NCBI GenBank assembly: GCA_028564705.1
Contig: JAPXFQ010001770.1
Span: 1 to 64,000 of the forward strand
Direction of reading: 5' to 3'
DNA: 64,000 bases
Source: Apricaphanius iberus
Lineage: Eukaryota > Chordata > Actinopteri > Cyprinodontiformes > Aphaniidae
In this document: positions 12,201 through 23,117 of the stretch, piece after piece
How the letters are laid out: each line of letters begins with the position of its first letter
Position numbering within the stretch: the first letter of the stretch is position 1
Notes under the pieces: model-generated
Seen by the model: only the letters and a program-made list of their open reading frames with translations
What the model was told of the DNA's origin: nothing
Database searches by the model: none
Translations under genes and position numbers: made by a program

Positions 12201-12783
12201 ATTAAGTGTTAGTTTTCTCGTATTTTTGGTACAAATCTGAAATAAAGCGTGTTTTTTTTTCTTCCGAGTGAAGCTGCAGTTTTGACAGAAAGGAAAGCCC
12301 CTTTGTTTTCACACCCTCGCATGAACAAACCACAACCACAGCATTGCTTAAATTCCAGCGCAACATTTTATGACAGCTTTTGAACTAATGTGCAAGTGGG
12401 TCCATGCAAAACTGTAAGTAACAGCCAACAAAAGACAAAAAAAAAAGAAAAGTGATTTAGTACACATTTTAATCTTTTTTTTTAACACATTTAATCTTTA
12501 CCGATAATTTAAACATGAATATGCACTTTGTGCAAATGAAGGCGGGAATAAGTATCTGAAAGTTAATGTCTTTTAGTATACTTTATCTAGTTGACTACAT
12601 TTGAGTGTGACCAACTACTTTTTTTCAGCTACTTTAAGCTTTAATCTTTACACTATTTATATTTTGCTTTTAAAAAAAAAAATAAAAATTTATAATTCAA
12701 AAGATCTGGTTTTAGGTCAAATTTATAGACTTTCTGAAAAAACTAGTATTATTGCACTATGTCAGTACAACCATAGACATCCT
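9233..12783. other. AT-rich intergenic DNA, no gene found
   Basis: No open frame longer than about 70 codons carries recognisable sequence. Around 12285-12400 the text aaagcccctttgttttc ... ccacaaccacagcattgc resembles the block at 58215-58340 on the far side of the receptor array. Around 9960-10010 accactgaagcggtttacag resembles pieces found after the receptor genes (for example 57720-57745). These suggest old, decayed copies of array-associated DNA. A C-rich tract occurs at 11020-11050. Confidence 0.45.
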
Positions 12784-12794
12784 GTTTTATAAAC

Positions 12795-13171
12795 ATCCAT
12801 CCATCCATCCATCCATCTTCTTAACCGCTTATCCAATTCAGGGTCACGGGGCAGCTGGAGCCTATCCCAGCAATTATCAGGCGTTAGGCAGGGTACACTC
12901 TGAACAGGACGCCAGTCTGTTGCAGGGCCAACACAGAGAGACAGACAACCATTCACACTCACATTCATTCCTAAGGACAATTTAGAGTGATCAATTCACC
13001 TATCATGCATGTTTTTGGACTGTGGGAGGAAGCCGGAGTACCCGGAGAGAACCCACACATACACGGGGAGAACATGCAAACTCCATGCAGAAAGACCCTG
13101 GGCCGGGATGCGAACCCACGATCTTCTTGCTGCAAGGCAACAGCGCTAACCACTGCGCCACCGTGCAGCCA
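12795..13171 (-). mobile_element. tRNA-derived SINE with 11-12 bp target duplication
   Basis: Read on the minus strand from 13170, the head contains GGTGGCGCAGTGGTTAGCGC and, about 30 bases on, GTGGGTTCGCATCCC. These match the A box (TGGCGCAGTGG) and B box (GGTTCGCATCC) of a tRNA promoter. The body continues through ggagtttgcatgttctccc and ends in a (GGAT)n tail (the ccat repeats at 12796-12817). The flanks repeat gttttataaac at 12784-12794 and 13172-13182, a target-site duplication, so the copy is full length. Peptides from this region are not genes. Confidence 0.92.
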
Positions 13172-13183
13172 GTTTTATAAACA

Positions 13184-14453
13184 AACATTCTTAATATTTT
13201 TTATGTCTGCCTCAAACAATTTTTTTTATACCTGTCCTGACAGATTTAAGTCATGTTATCTGCTTCCCATCCCATAAAGATTTTTGCATTTCACTGACCA
13301 TGCTGCTCTTAAGTGCAGAGAATGGATGATGTGGCCACACCAACTCTTTGCTCTATGCTCCACCCACTGAAATGGTTGTCATAGTGAGTGGGAGGAGCTT
13401 CCTTTAAAAGGTAAGGCTTTTAAATTCTCAACACATTCAGTTTGACAATGTTTTTCTGTGGTAATGTATTACATGAACATATATTTTTTTTATAATCTGA
13501 TAGATGTCAAACGTATGCTTTACACTGTGGCTTAACCAAGTGTTCCAGACAGTACTGTAGGGTTATGTATTGGCCAACTTTTAAATATAATCAGAAATGT
13601 ATTTTTGTAAAAATAGACTCCCCTTTAAATACTTAACATCACAAATGGGGAAGTTATTTTGTGCTTCATAAAAACTATGTTAAAGATAATTTTTTTGCTT
13701 TGTTTTACATTACATTTACCTTATATTAGATATGAAAAGCACCTATTTTTACCCATGCTTTCACACAAACGGTCTCCAAATCTAGGAATCCATTCCCTCT
13801 ACTCTGGTGTTCAGTTCTTTACATAGATATATAAACTGGATACAAGTCAGCTGATTGTATGAGCCAGGGTAGTTTTAAATTAAGAAATGTCCTTGTTTGA
13901 GCATGAGATTATTGTCCATAATCATTTCGAATTTAGCTTTGAATAAATTCCTGGCATATTTCTCAATTCATCCTTTCTTTCGTTATATGAACTCTTTCAC
14001 TACCACAGGATCTAACATTTTCCACACCATGATGTTGCCACCTGCAAACTTGAATTTTGGCATTATATTTTTGGTGGTGCTTTACAGAATCATTCTTCAA
14101 AGATATGATATTATATGTCTGATTTCAAAATATCAGTTATGTATTTGAGCAGTGCCAGGTTCTGCTCAACTCCTCAGGTCACCTTTACGCAGAGGACAAA
14201 AGACATTCACACCTCAATTCTCACACGTGCTCAGAGGACGCACCCAAGCGGCATTGCCATGCGAATGACCAATGTGGCTGATGTGACTGCAACCACCCCG
14301 ACTAGTTTTGTGGCCGTTGACCCACCTGACTCCTTGACGACTCACTAATTACTGTTTATCACATTGTGGATAAATAGCTCACTGCAAAAAGCCTACCACT
14401 TCAGTACCCTCAAGAATTCTGTGGCGTACAAACCTCCTCTCTAAGGAACGAAG
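13184..14453. other. AT-rich spacer with possible 5' part of the piggyBac element
   Basis: No gene found. The last 300 bases (from about 14150) are noticeably less AT-rich and probably belong to the 5' untranslated part of the piggyBac element that follows. I could not identify a TTAA-flanked left terminus. Confidence 0.4.
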
Positions 14454-16350
14454 ATGCAGAGAAGATTCAGCACTCAACAGGCACTGGAAATGGTCCTGGA
14501 AGGAATAAACCCTTGTGACTCAGATGGAGAAGAGATAAACGTTCAGCCGGATTCGGACTCTGAGCTGTCTTCAGGTAAGATTCAATTTCATATTATTTGT
14601 TATTTTATATTTCATTTCAGGCAGGAAGGTGGAAATAGTGGTGCACATATCACCATGTGAATAGAGTTTTGGGGCTTCTTTCATCAGACAGCCTCCATTT
14701 TGTTTCTGAGTGCAGGCCTCCGTTTGTTTCTTTTGGTTCTTATCCTGAGGTCCTTGCACCTTAGCAAATTAGCCAACCTATTTGAGATGTACTGGAATGA
14801 TTATTATTATTATTATTATTATTAATTCATAATTTGAATTTGTTCCCATTGCAGATGAGGAGACTGCTCCTCAGCCAAAAAAGAGAGCTCGGGTGGGGAC
14901 TGACCAGACAGAGACGGCGAAAGATGGCACAGTGTGGTGTGAAGAACAGGTGGGGAAAAGTCTCCATTTCACCCCTCTATCTCCATACGGCGCAGATGGA
15001 GAGCCAACGGCTAAGGCCAGGAGGTCCATCTTGAGTCGTCTTCAGAGCTTCCTGTGTTTTATCACTCTGGAAATGCTAAGTTCCATTCGACACTGTACTG
15101 TTGAACATGCACGGCAAATGGAGCATGTGGACTGGTTCATGGCCCTCCCTGAACTAATGGCATTTATTGCTATTGTTATCTTGCGGGGGCTGACCAAGGT
15201 TCCATCACTGCATGAATGCTGGTCAGCAAACCTGGGAAACCCCCAGATCATGGCAACTATGTCCCGAAATCGCTTCCAAGAAATCATGCAACACCTACGC
15301 TTTGACGACAAGGACACCCGCAGTGAGCAAGCAAAGACGGATAAGTTTGCTGCAATTTCCGGTGTGTGGGGTTCGTTTGTCACCAACTGCATCACATCCT
15401 ACAACCCTGGTCGACACATCACCATTGATGAACAGCTTTTCCCGTCAAAGACTCGCTGCTGTTTCCTGCAATACATTTCAACAAAACCTGACAAGTTTGT
15501 GATCAAGTTTTGGGTGGCTTGTGACTTGAAATCCAAATACATCTGCAATGTCCTCCCATATCTTGGCAAGGACCCCAGTCGTTCCAGTGGAGAGAGACTG
15601 TCCGAAAATGTAGTGATGAGGCTGATGGAACCATTCCTGGACAAGGGCAGAAATGTTACCACGGACAATTTCTTTACATCGCTGTCACTGGCACAACGAC
15701 TGCTTAGCCGGTAAACCACCATCCTCGGCACAGTCAACAGGATTCGGCGAGAAATTCCACAATCAACAAGACAGAGGGACCGTGATGAATTCACCACTCA
15801 GGTATTTTCAACCACTGATGCCACGCTAACGGTGTATGCGCCCAAATGGAAGAAGACAGTATACATTCTCAGCAGCATGCACCGCGTCATTCAGACTGAG
15901 AATACCACCAAACGGAAGCCAAACACTGTCACCCTTTACAACACCACAAAGTGCGGCGTTGATGTGATGGACCAGATGGTGCGGGAGTACACTGTCCGCA
16001 GAGGAACACGGCGCTGGCCAGTCGCTGTGTTCTATAACATGATTGATATAGCAGCACTGAATGCACATGTGCTCTATCAAGCATGCACCGGGAGGCAGGA
16101 GAGACGGGTGGACTTCCTGGTGGAGCTTGCAAGAGAGTTGGCTCATTCTCATGTGGGTGCAAAGCAGGCACAAAGGGAACAATTGCTTCGGCTACAAACT
16201 TCAACACCTAGCCCTGGGAAAAGAGCAATGTGTCAGGTTAAAAATCAGTGTAAAAGCAATCATGCCACTCTGCGATGTATAGGCTGTTACAAATACACAT
16301 GTGGCAAATGCAGAAAGGAGACGGCTTGGCAGTGCATGGATTGTGAGTGA
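14454..16350 (+). pseudogene. piggyBac-type transposase, two exons, single in-frame stop
   Basis: Exon 1 (14454-14574, starting MQRRFSTQQALEMVL, acidic) is joined by a GT-AG intron to exon 2 (14855-16350), giving about 538 codons, near the normal family length. The DDD catalytic acids are visible at HITIDEQLFPSKT, NVTTDNFFTS and CGVDVMDQMV. The C-terminus (CQVKNQC ... CIGCYKYTCGKC ... CMDC) is the cysteine-rich zinc-binding domain. The only coding lesion I see is a TAA at 15712-15714, directly after LLSR, one substitution from a lysine codon; the same frame then stays open for another 211 codons. It is therefore a very recent pseudogene, or possibly an allele or assembly error. A cut-and-paste transposase inserting at TTAA is expected; a domesticated PGBD-like gene is a less likely alternative. 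Confidence 0.88.
14801..14823. repeat. (ATT)n microsatellite in the piggyBac intron
   Basis: About seven perfect ttattatt units lie just upstream of the exon-2 acceptor of the piggyBac transposase gene. Confidence 0.8.
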
Positions 16351-18820
16351 TTATTGAAATGTACTCACCTCACTCATTGTTACATACTGTTTAGTTTTCT
16401 CTGTGTGCTTGAAAACTCAAATTTCCCTGAGGGAGTCACCCCAAAGGGATCAATAAAGTTTTAAGACTAAGTTCTAAGTCTCACTCACTTCCACTCTCTA
16501 ACACTGTATCCTGATAATACTTTTTTATTATTATTATTATTAGTAAATATCATGAAGGCCCAGTTGGGATAACCCCAGATTTTGAGTGCTTTATTTGATG
16601 TGGTTCTATTCTATTACTTTTCTTATGTGTCTGGTGGGGATATTGGAAGCCCAGTGTTGTAGGGTTCTGATAACGTCTACATCCTTCTACATATATTACA
16701 TTTTGATTCAGCTCATATATTCTGCTCAGACAGTCAGTTAGCAATCCTGCTCCTACCTGATTCTCCCCCTCCCCCATTTTATGTCAAGGTGTCTTGAGTG
16801 AAGTGGCTCAGCATATCCCCCCCCTGTGGTGTCCCAGTGATTGCCCCGTTTACATAACAAAAGGAAGGTTCACAGGGGGCCATCCAGCCTTTCGGCTTAC
16901 CTGTGGGCTTTATAGGTAGAAAAGCCAAATGGCTGCTCTCTGGTAGTTCTAGTGTTAAAACATGCTTTTTGCAATGAACGGAATGAGGTATGACCTCATT
17001 TGAGCGAACTATATTCTTGCTGCATTTTACTGGCTTGTCTAAATCTTTTGCAGAAAAAAATAATACAGTTTCAGCAGCAGAGGAAGCAATTCCTACTGAG
17101 TTCATTATTTGTTCATTACTAGTATCTGTAGTGAAAAACTAGTAATGGCCTTTTTGAAGCCCTTTGTGTGTGCTTTTCTATTAAATATTTTTGTGGCACT
17201 AGTGGCCTTTGAAGAAGTCAGACAGGAAACAGGGAGGGAGAGAAGGCGAGAACACGCGCAACAAAGGTTGTGGTGTCACACCTCAGATGACTGTTTCAAG
17301 GATTAATAGCTTCTGCATATGGGGCGACCGCTCTACCTGTACACCCTACGCTGTCCAAGCAAGTGCTACTTCAACAAGTAACTTGCCAAACAAGCTACTT
17401 ACTTGCACTTACTTGTTTCCATTGCTATCGTTTTAATGACGACTTTTAATAAAAATTTGCTCTGTACAATTTTTTGATAGTGATAAACCTTTTTATAGGC
17501 CAGTTCATATTTGCCATTTATTGACTTTAATTAGTGTTCTTCATAAATGATTAAATATACCTTTTTGCACATACTTTTCTGCTCATGTTTAATACTAACT
17601 CCCTGTTCTGTACTACTTTAGGGTTTTGCTTTGAATTATTGATACATGTAAGATATCTGAGTTGGTACTGACATGTGTCAATTTTATGCCAATGAAAATA
17701 TTAGAAAGACGTTTATGGAAAAAAATGCTAACATGTTCAATCCCAATTTTACCCACTGAAAGTAGAGACTTTAAGGGAGAAAATGCTCCTCTGACCAAGA
17801 TGAAAGTAAATGCTTTTGGGTCAAAGGCTTTGGTTCTCAACCAGAATATAGGTACCATGCTCCCTCTGGTTTTTAGGTCTGTTTGAAAGCTACTTCCAAT
17901 TGGACTCATAACATCTTCGAAATTGTAATACGATAACTGATAACTGTAACGTACAGTGTATATAGATTAACAAAGCCTCTGTGACATAAACCATAGGAAG
18001 AGCTGAATTGAAGCCAACTGGTTGGTTCCCACTACTGCAATCTTGGCTGCATTATGCATCTCGTCACAACCAGAAAATTAAAAAAATTGGCAAGGAAGTG
18101 GAGCTGTGAGTGGGGCCACGAGGGTGGAGGGTGATGATTGACTTATGTAGCTATGAGCAAACTGGGATAAACAACACTGCTACCCCTCTGGTTTCTAGAC
18201 AGATTTAATAATTTTCACCAAAACTAAGTGAATTTTAAATAAAAAAAGTTTTGATAATCAATTTGCAAAGAATAAATCTAATCATTTCAACCAATTTTTG
18301 ACCAAGCACAGTTAAATGCATATAATTTTATCTACCCAAAAAAATGGAGCAGAGAATTCTTGGACGGTCTTTTAGTGCAAGCAATATAAGAGCAAACTAC
18401 CTTTTTCCAATAAGTGCACCATTAACATCCAAATAGGCAAGAATAGGCATTGCAGACACAACTGATTGTCAAGTTCAGAGAAAAAAAAATAGCATAGACT
18501 GTTAACGTGAGGTCGATGCTGAAGGCCTTCCTTGGAGTAAGCCATGGGGGGTAAACCTGCTAGCCACCGGCCGACAGCTCATGTGAGGCCTGTGAATCAA
18601 GATGGCACACCCCTAATTATTCATACTTTCATACCTAAATTACGTCGCAATAGATTAGTTATATATAAAAACAAATATCCCCACTCAGAGTTATCATGAC
18701 AGTAAACTTGACCTATTAAACCTAAAAAAAGTTTTTTAAATAGGTTCTCTAATTCTGCTGCAGTTAGCATTTTTAACATGGGAGTCGATGGGAGCTGGCT
18801 CCTTTCTAGAGCTAGTCCCA
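16351..18820. other. Intergenic DNA with piggyBac 3' flank
   Basis: No host gene found. AATAAA at about 16451 follows the piggyBac stop and could serve its mRNA. At 16940-16958 the sequence ctggtagttctagtgTTAA looks like a piggyBac-type right terminus ending in the TTAA target site, but I could not find the matching left end, so this is tentative. The rest is AT-rich with no recognisable feature. Confidence 0.4.
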
Positions 18821-18879
18821 GTGGATGAGGTCGAGAATTGCAATTTTTGTCTCTTCCGGGTTGACTTCACATTTGGTTG

Positions 18880-19320
18880 GCGGAGTTTGCCCTTGTGTTA
18901 ACTCTCCTGTTCTTACTAGAAGTAGGAAATTAGAACACATCACCCCAGTTTTAAAGTTCTTACACTGGCTCCCTGTAGCTCAGAAATATACTTCAAAGTG
19001 CTTTTATTAGTCTATAAATCATTAAATGGGTTAGCACCAGAGTACATTAGAGATCTGCTATCGCAATACAAACCTTCCAGATTACTCAGGTCCTCCAGCA
19101 CTTATCTACTGGTCGTCCCTAGAACCAGAACCAAGAATGGGGAAGCATCTTTCAGTTTCTATGCTCCCCATATCTGGAACAAACTGCCGGACAAATTCAA
19201 AACTGCAGAGACATTGAACTATTTTAAATCTAATATAAAAACTTACTTATTTAGACTTACTTATGTGTAACATATACTATTATTGCCACTACCATTATTA
19301 AATGTTTTTAGCCTAAATTG
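18880..19320 (+). pseudogene. C-terminal part of a LINE ORF2 (L2/CR1-like)
   Basis: Two neighbouring frames give LEHITPVLKFLHWLPV, then LLVYKSLNGLAPEYIRDLL, LLRSSSTYLLVVPRTRTKNG and FSFYAPHIWNKLPD. This order (HITPVL-LHWLPV, YK-LNGLAP-Y-DLL, PR-RT--G--FS--AP--WN-LP) is the conserved C-terminal module after the reverse transcriptase in many fish non-LTR elements. A frameshift near 19000 breaks it. Only the last 130 residues remain, ending at the stop at 19268-19270. Confidence 0.8.
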
Positions 19321-19384
19321 TTGTTTTTAATCAAATGCTGTTGTTTGTTTTATAAATGTCAGTTTATGATTTCTCTCATTGATT

Positions 19385-19925
19385 CTGTTTTTCATTTTAA
19401 ACTTCATTTATAAAGGACTTTTCAAACTACATAGCTTCTCAAAGTGCTTTACAGATTAAAATGACCCCACAAACGCCACCCTTCCCAACCCCCCCAAAAA
19501 ACATCATCACAACTATACCCCTCCAACCCCCACCCCGTCTCCCATGCACGCACACACATAAAAGCAAAACTAAAAGCAACAACGGGCTGAGTACAGATGA
19601 GCCAGGAAACACCATCATGGGAGCCATCTGCATCGGCAGCAGCAGATCAATTGCAGCAGCCTAGGCACCGAGCCAGGGCACCTAGAGGAGGGAAGGCTGG
19701 TGCCCCCACCTCCACTCAAGCAATACCTGGGGAGCTCCCAGGCAGCTACAGCCGATTACCGTCCCCGATGCAGAGGGCTCCCACAGAGAACACACTGGAA
19801 GGATGATTAAAGTGAGAAGTTGAAATATTAAAATAAACAGTAGTAAACACATTTATGTAATCATGTAAAGCACCTTGAAATGCCTTGTGTTGAAAGTGTG
19901 CTATACAAATAAAATTGACTTGCCT
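19385..19925. repeat. Two oppositely oriented LINE/SINE-type tails bracketing a spacer
   Basis: At 19395-19465 the text ttataaaggacttttcaaac ... caaagtgctttacag is the inverted form of a LINE-type 3' tail. At 19865-19915 the text aaagcaccttgaaatgcctt ... gtgctatacaaataaaattg is the same kind of tail in direct orientation. The approximately 400 bp between them is C-rich and has no recognisable gene. Confidence 0.5.
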
Positions 19926-20739
19926 CCTTTCAATCAGATGCATAAGTGGTAGGTAATGTCAAATACGCACGCGTCTGATAGTCGGGGTTAAAGCCAATGG
20001 GACTGTTTCCACTGGGTGCGGAGCAGCGTGAATCGGGTGACTGCCAGATGCATTGTGTCGTGGCACTCTCCTAAATTTACGCGGCAGTTGTATGTTTTAG
20101 TAGCTAAGCTTCTAAAATGTGTCAAGCCCAGCAAATAAAGAACACGTGCACATTTCCAATAGCATAACTATGAAAAAAACCCAAAACAAAACATCACTAC
20201 CTGTGACACCAGAGTTGAAGTCTGTTAGTGTGTGCGTCTAATTTGTTGGTTTTTATCACAGGTGAGAAGTAGTTAAGGCTTGAAGTGGAGAATACCCCTG
20301 TATATTCGATGTCAGTGATCATTTTTATAATGACAACATGAGTAAGGAGATCGCAAGCGATACGCCTCTAAAACGTTACCGGTTGGTAGGGATACGTGGC
20401 TGATTTTGCAAGTAAAACACATCTATTACATTATGCGCAGCTTACGCGTCCATTGGAAAGCAGGGGTTACAGTAAATGGGTCATTTTCTATCAGGGGCAA
20501 AGCAACGGGAATCAGATATCACAGAAACGTATGCAGTGAGTCCAAACTTTAAAACACATTAAGCTCAGCACTTTAGATGGGCAAGAGAGGAAAGGAAGAA
20601 GGTGTAAACACCTAGAAATAAATAAAAAAAAAGACGTGCAGACTTATTATTTCATAACTAAAAACAATTAAATGAGTTGGTTTTTGAGTAAAATATTTGT
20701 TGGTTTTCATCATGGACAACAAGAAGTTAATCCTTAAAT

Positions 20740-21010
20740 TTGAGAAACAAATTTAAATTCAAAAATAATTTATTGATCCCAGAGGGAAATTAAGAGTTGT
20801 TGTAGCTCATTACTAATTCATTCTCCAAGAAGCTGTTAATCGTGACGGATGTGGGGAGAAAGGATTTCCTGTAGCGGTCTGTGTCGCAGCGAAACTGAAG
20901 AAGCCTCAGACTGAAGATACTCTGTTGCTGTACGATATTCTCATTAGGAGGATGCTTAGGGTTGTCCATAATTTGTTTAATTTTATGAAGAATCCTTCTT
21001 CTGAATCCTT
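20740..21010 (-). pseudogene. LINE ORF2 3' fragment
   Basis: On the minus strand the text reads RLLQFRCDTDRYRKSFLPTS followed by TINSFLENEL and then tttccctctgggatcaataaat. R-R-C-TDRYRKSF-P-A---(Y/F)N is the conserved end of a common fish non-LTR retrotransposon protein, and the ccctctgggatcaataaa string is its typical 3' end. The copy is short and damaged. A related, longer copy is at 26940-27320. Confidence 0.7.
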
Positions 21011-21029
21011 TTAAATCTAAACCTTCTAA

Positions 21030-21990
21030 TTCTTAAGCTCTAAATCCTTATATGTCTAAACACCCAGTTTTTATGATACCATTGATCATTTACAAGGAAA
21101 ACATGAAAAGGCAGAGATAAAAAATATATTGCGCAAGTATGGGTGGGGGGTTGGTCGCAGAGAAGTGCCATTCCCAATCGAATTACCTGGGTAGAATAGT
21201 CTGATTTCTGAAACACCAGTTTGGTTCAAATCAAGTCGAAGTATGGTGCATACATGCATTTTATAATTCTGATTACAGTCAGACTAAGATAATAATTCCA
21301 CTTTCTCTTGCTGCATGTAAGAATGTGAGATTGTCTACTGCCTTTCATGTTGTGGCCTTTTAGCTTACCTGTCCCATGTCCTCATTTCTGATTGTGTCCC
21401 TGAACTGGTTTACTTTACGCTTCTTGATCACTGTCTCTGAATGTTCCTCATTTGAACTGTGAATAATTCTGACTCTTAACCTTTCTTCTTGTACCTTCAA
21501 AACTGATTATTCTCGACCTGCCTATTTCCATGCCTATTTCTTATTGACATGGACCCTTTTGCAATCTTTAATTACTTGATTGTGGACATCGTGGGTTTGC
21601 CAAGTGAAGAGGATCAGAGTGTGTACTTTGACTTACCTCAATTATGGAGTCTGTACTGTGTGATGTCTTTTTTTATTGAGTTATCTTATCTATATGCTCT
21701 AAAGGGAGAAATAATCCCCCAGTAATTAATAATTGTGTTGATGCTACTTTATTCTGTATCAATTTATTATTCAAATGGCATGAGTCTGCACATAATCATT
21801 GCTTTGTTTATAACTTGGTATTCGTTGTTTTTTTTACTTGAGGACTTAAGTAGCCTTTTTTCTTGCTTTCCTTTTTGAAAAGTTATTTTTAATATTTATG
21901 CAAAATATACAAAAGAAAACAAAACAGAGCTGCATTAACTAAATGGTTGGAACAAAGTTAGTCTCTTAGTCACCTTATCTGGCCACAATT
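21030..21990. other. No feature seen
   Basis: AT-rich intergenic DNA with no long open frame, no recognisable repeat border and no RNA gene that I can identify. Confidence 0.4.
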
Positions 21991-22049
21991 CTAGTGTTTA
22001 TGCTAAATGGCAACACACAGGTCTATTGCGCTATTTTTTAAAATCATTA

Positions 22050-22815
22050 CTCCTCCTTACTTTGCCAAGGAAATGTTGGAGAATCAATTTGTAGACACAC
22101 GTGGACTATTTTCTGTTCTATTTACCTCGCGCCTGGATTATGTGTACTCAGTCCTGTATGGCACTCTTCTTCCATCGTGCGCCTACAGCTGGTGCAGAAC
22201 GCTGCCGCCTGGTTCGTGACTGGGACGGGGGGAGCATATCAGCCCGGGGTTGGCCACGTACAAGTCACTTCATGGTCTTGCTCCTCAGTATCTTTCTTGT
22301 CTGCTTCACCCTTACATTCCTGCAAGGACTCTTAGATTGGCGGACCAACACCTTCTTATGGTCCCTTCCTTTCAGTGTAAAGCTTGTGCTGTGAGGGTCA
22401 CAGGGTTTCAGTCTGCGGTCCTAAACTTTGGAATCGACTCCCCCTGATGATCAGATTGGCCCCCTCCCTCACTATTTTTAAAACACTACTAAAAACCTAC
22501 TTTTATTCTCCGGCTTTTATTTCCGATTAGTGGGGTGCCTGATCATTTAAGGTTCAGTTGACATAGTGCTTGTGACCATTGTTTTTACCATTTTTAACTT
22601 TATTGTTTTACTTGATAATTTTATCTCAGATTTCATTTTAAGTGTCCTGTGCTTTGCTGGGCAGTTTTTTGCCTCGCCCAACTCTGCTTGTTTGTGTTAT
22701 TAACATAATTTGTTTTGGTGTGTTTTTTGTTATTTTTTCGTTTCTGTACAGCACTTTAGTCATCTCAGATGCCATGTTTTTAAATGTGCTGAAAAAATAA
22801 AATTGTATTTTCTGT
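22050..22815 (+). pseudogene. C-terminal LINE ORF2 fragment with 3' UTR and tail
   Basis: Frameshifted pieces read RLDYVYSVLYGTLLP, QLVQNAA-like text near 22190, then YKSLHGLAPQYLSCLLHPY, IPARTLRLADQHLLMVP and a FQSAVLNFG segment. This is the same C-terminal module as at 18880-19320 but of another lineage. The 3' UTR ends near 22808 with tttaaatgtgctgaaaaaataaaattg, a normal LINE 3' tail. It ends about 200 bp before the first receptor promoter. Confidence 0.78.
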
Positions 22816-22999
22816 GGCACTGCAGAAAATGAGTATACCTCAACAAAATAAGATATGCTCACTACATCCTATTAGTGTCTCTTAAGATTCACTTTTGGTT
22901 TTATGTTTTCAAACAGACCTGTTTTTAGAGAAGTGTGGCTTTGATGCAAACAGGTTAGAAAATATATTTAACAAGATTTACATATATAACAAACACGGA

Positions 23000-23060
23000 A
23001 AAGGAGCCAATCAAATTTCACTAAATAGTTCCCTCCCACTTATCATATTTATATTAGTTT
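23000..23060 (+). promoter_or_regulatory. Promoter of NITR-A (CCAAT box plus TATA-like element)
   Basis: CCAAT at 23007-23011 is followed about 40 bp later by tttatatta at 23048-23056, and the start codon is at 23118. The sequence (ccaatca-at, then agttccctccc-cttatca, then ttatattagtttg) is closely matched upstream of NITR-B at 30797-30850, which supports a shared promoter. The paralogous 5' flank extends back to about 22795. Confidence 0.6.
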
Positions 23061-23117
23061 GACCCATCCTATGATCTGCTGTACTGTTCCCACAGTCTCA
23101 AAAGGAGTTATTACAAA

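Noticed and set aside
12752..13277. Several open frames on both strands
   Set aside because: They are translations of the SINE and its (CCAT)n tail.
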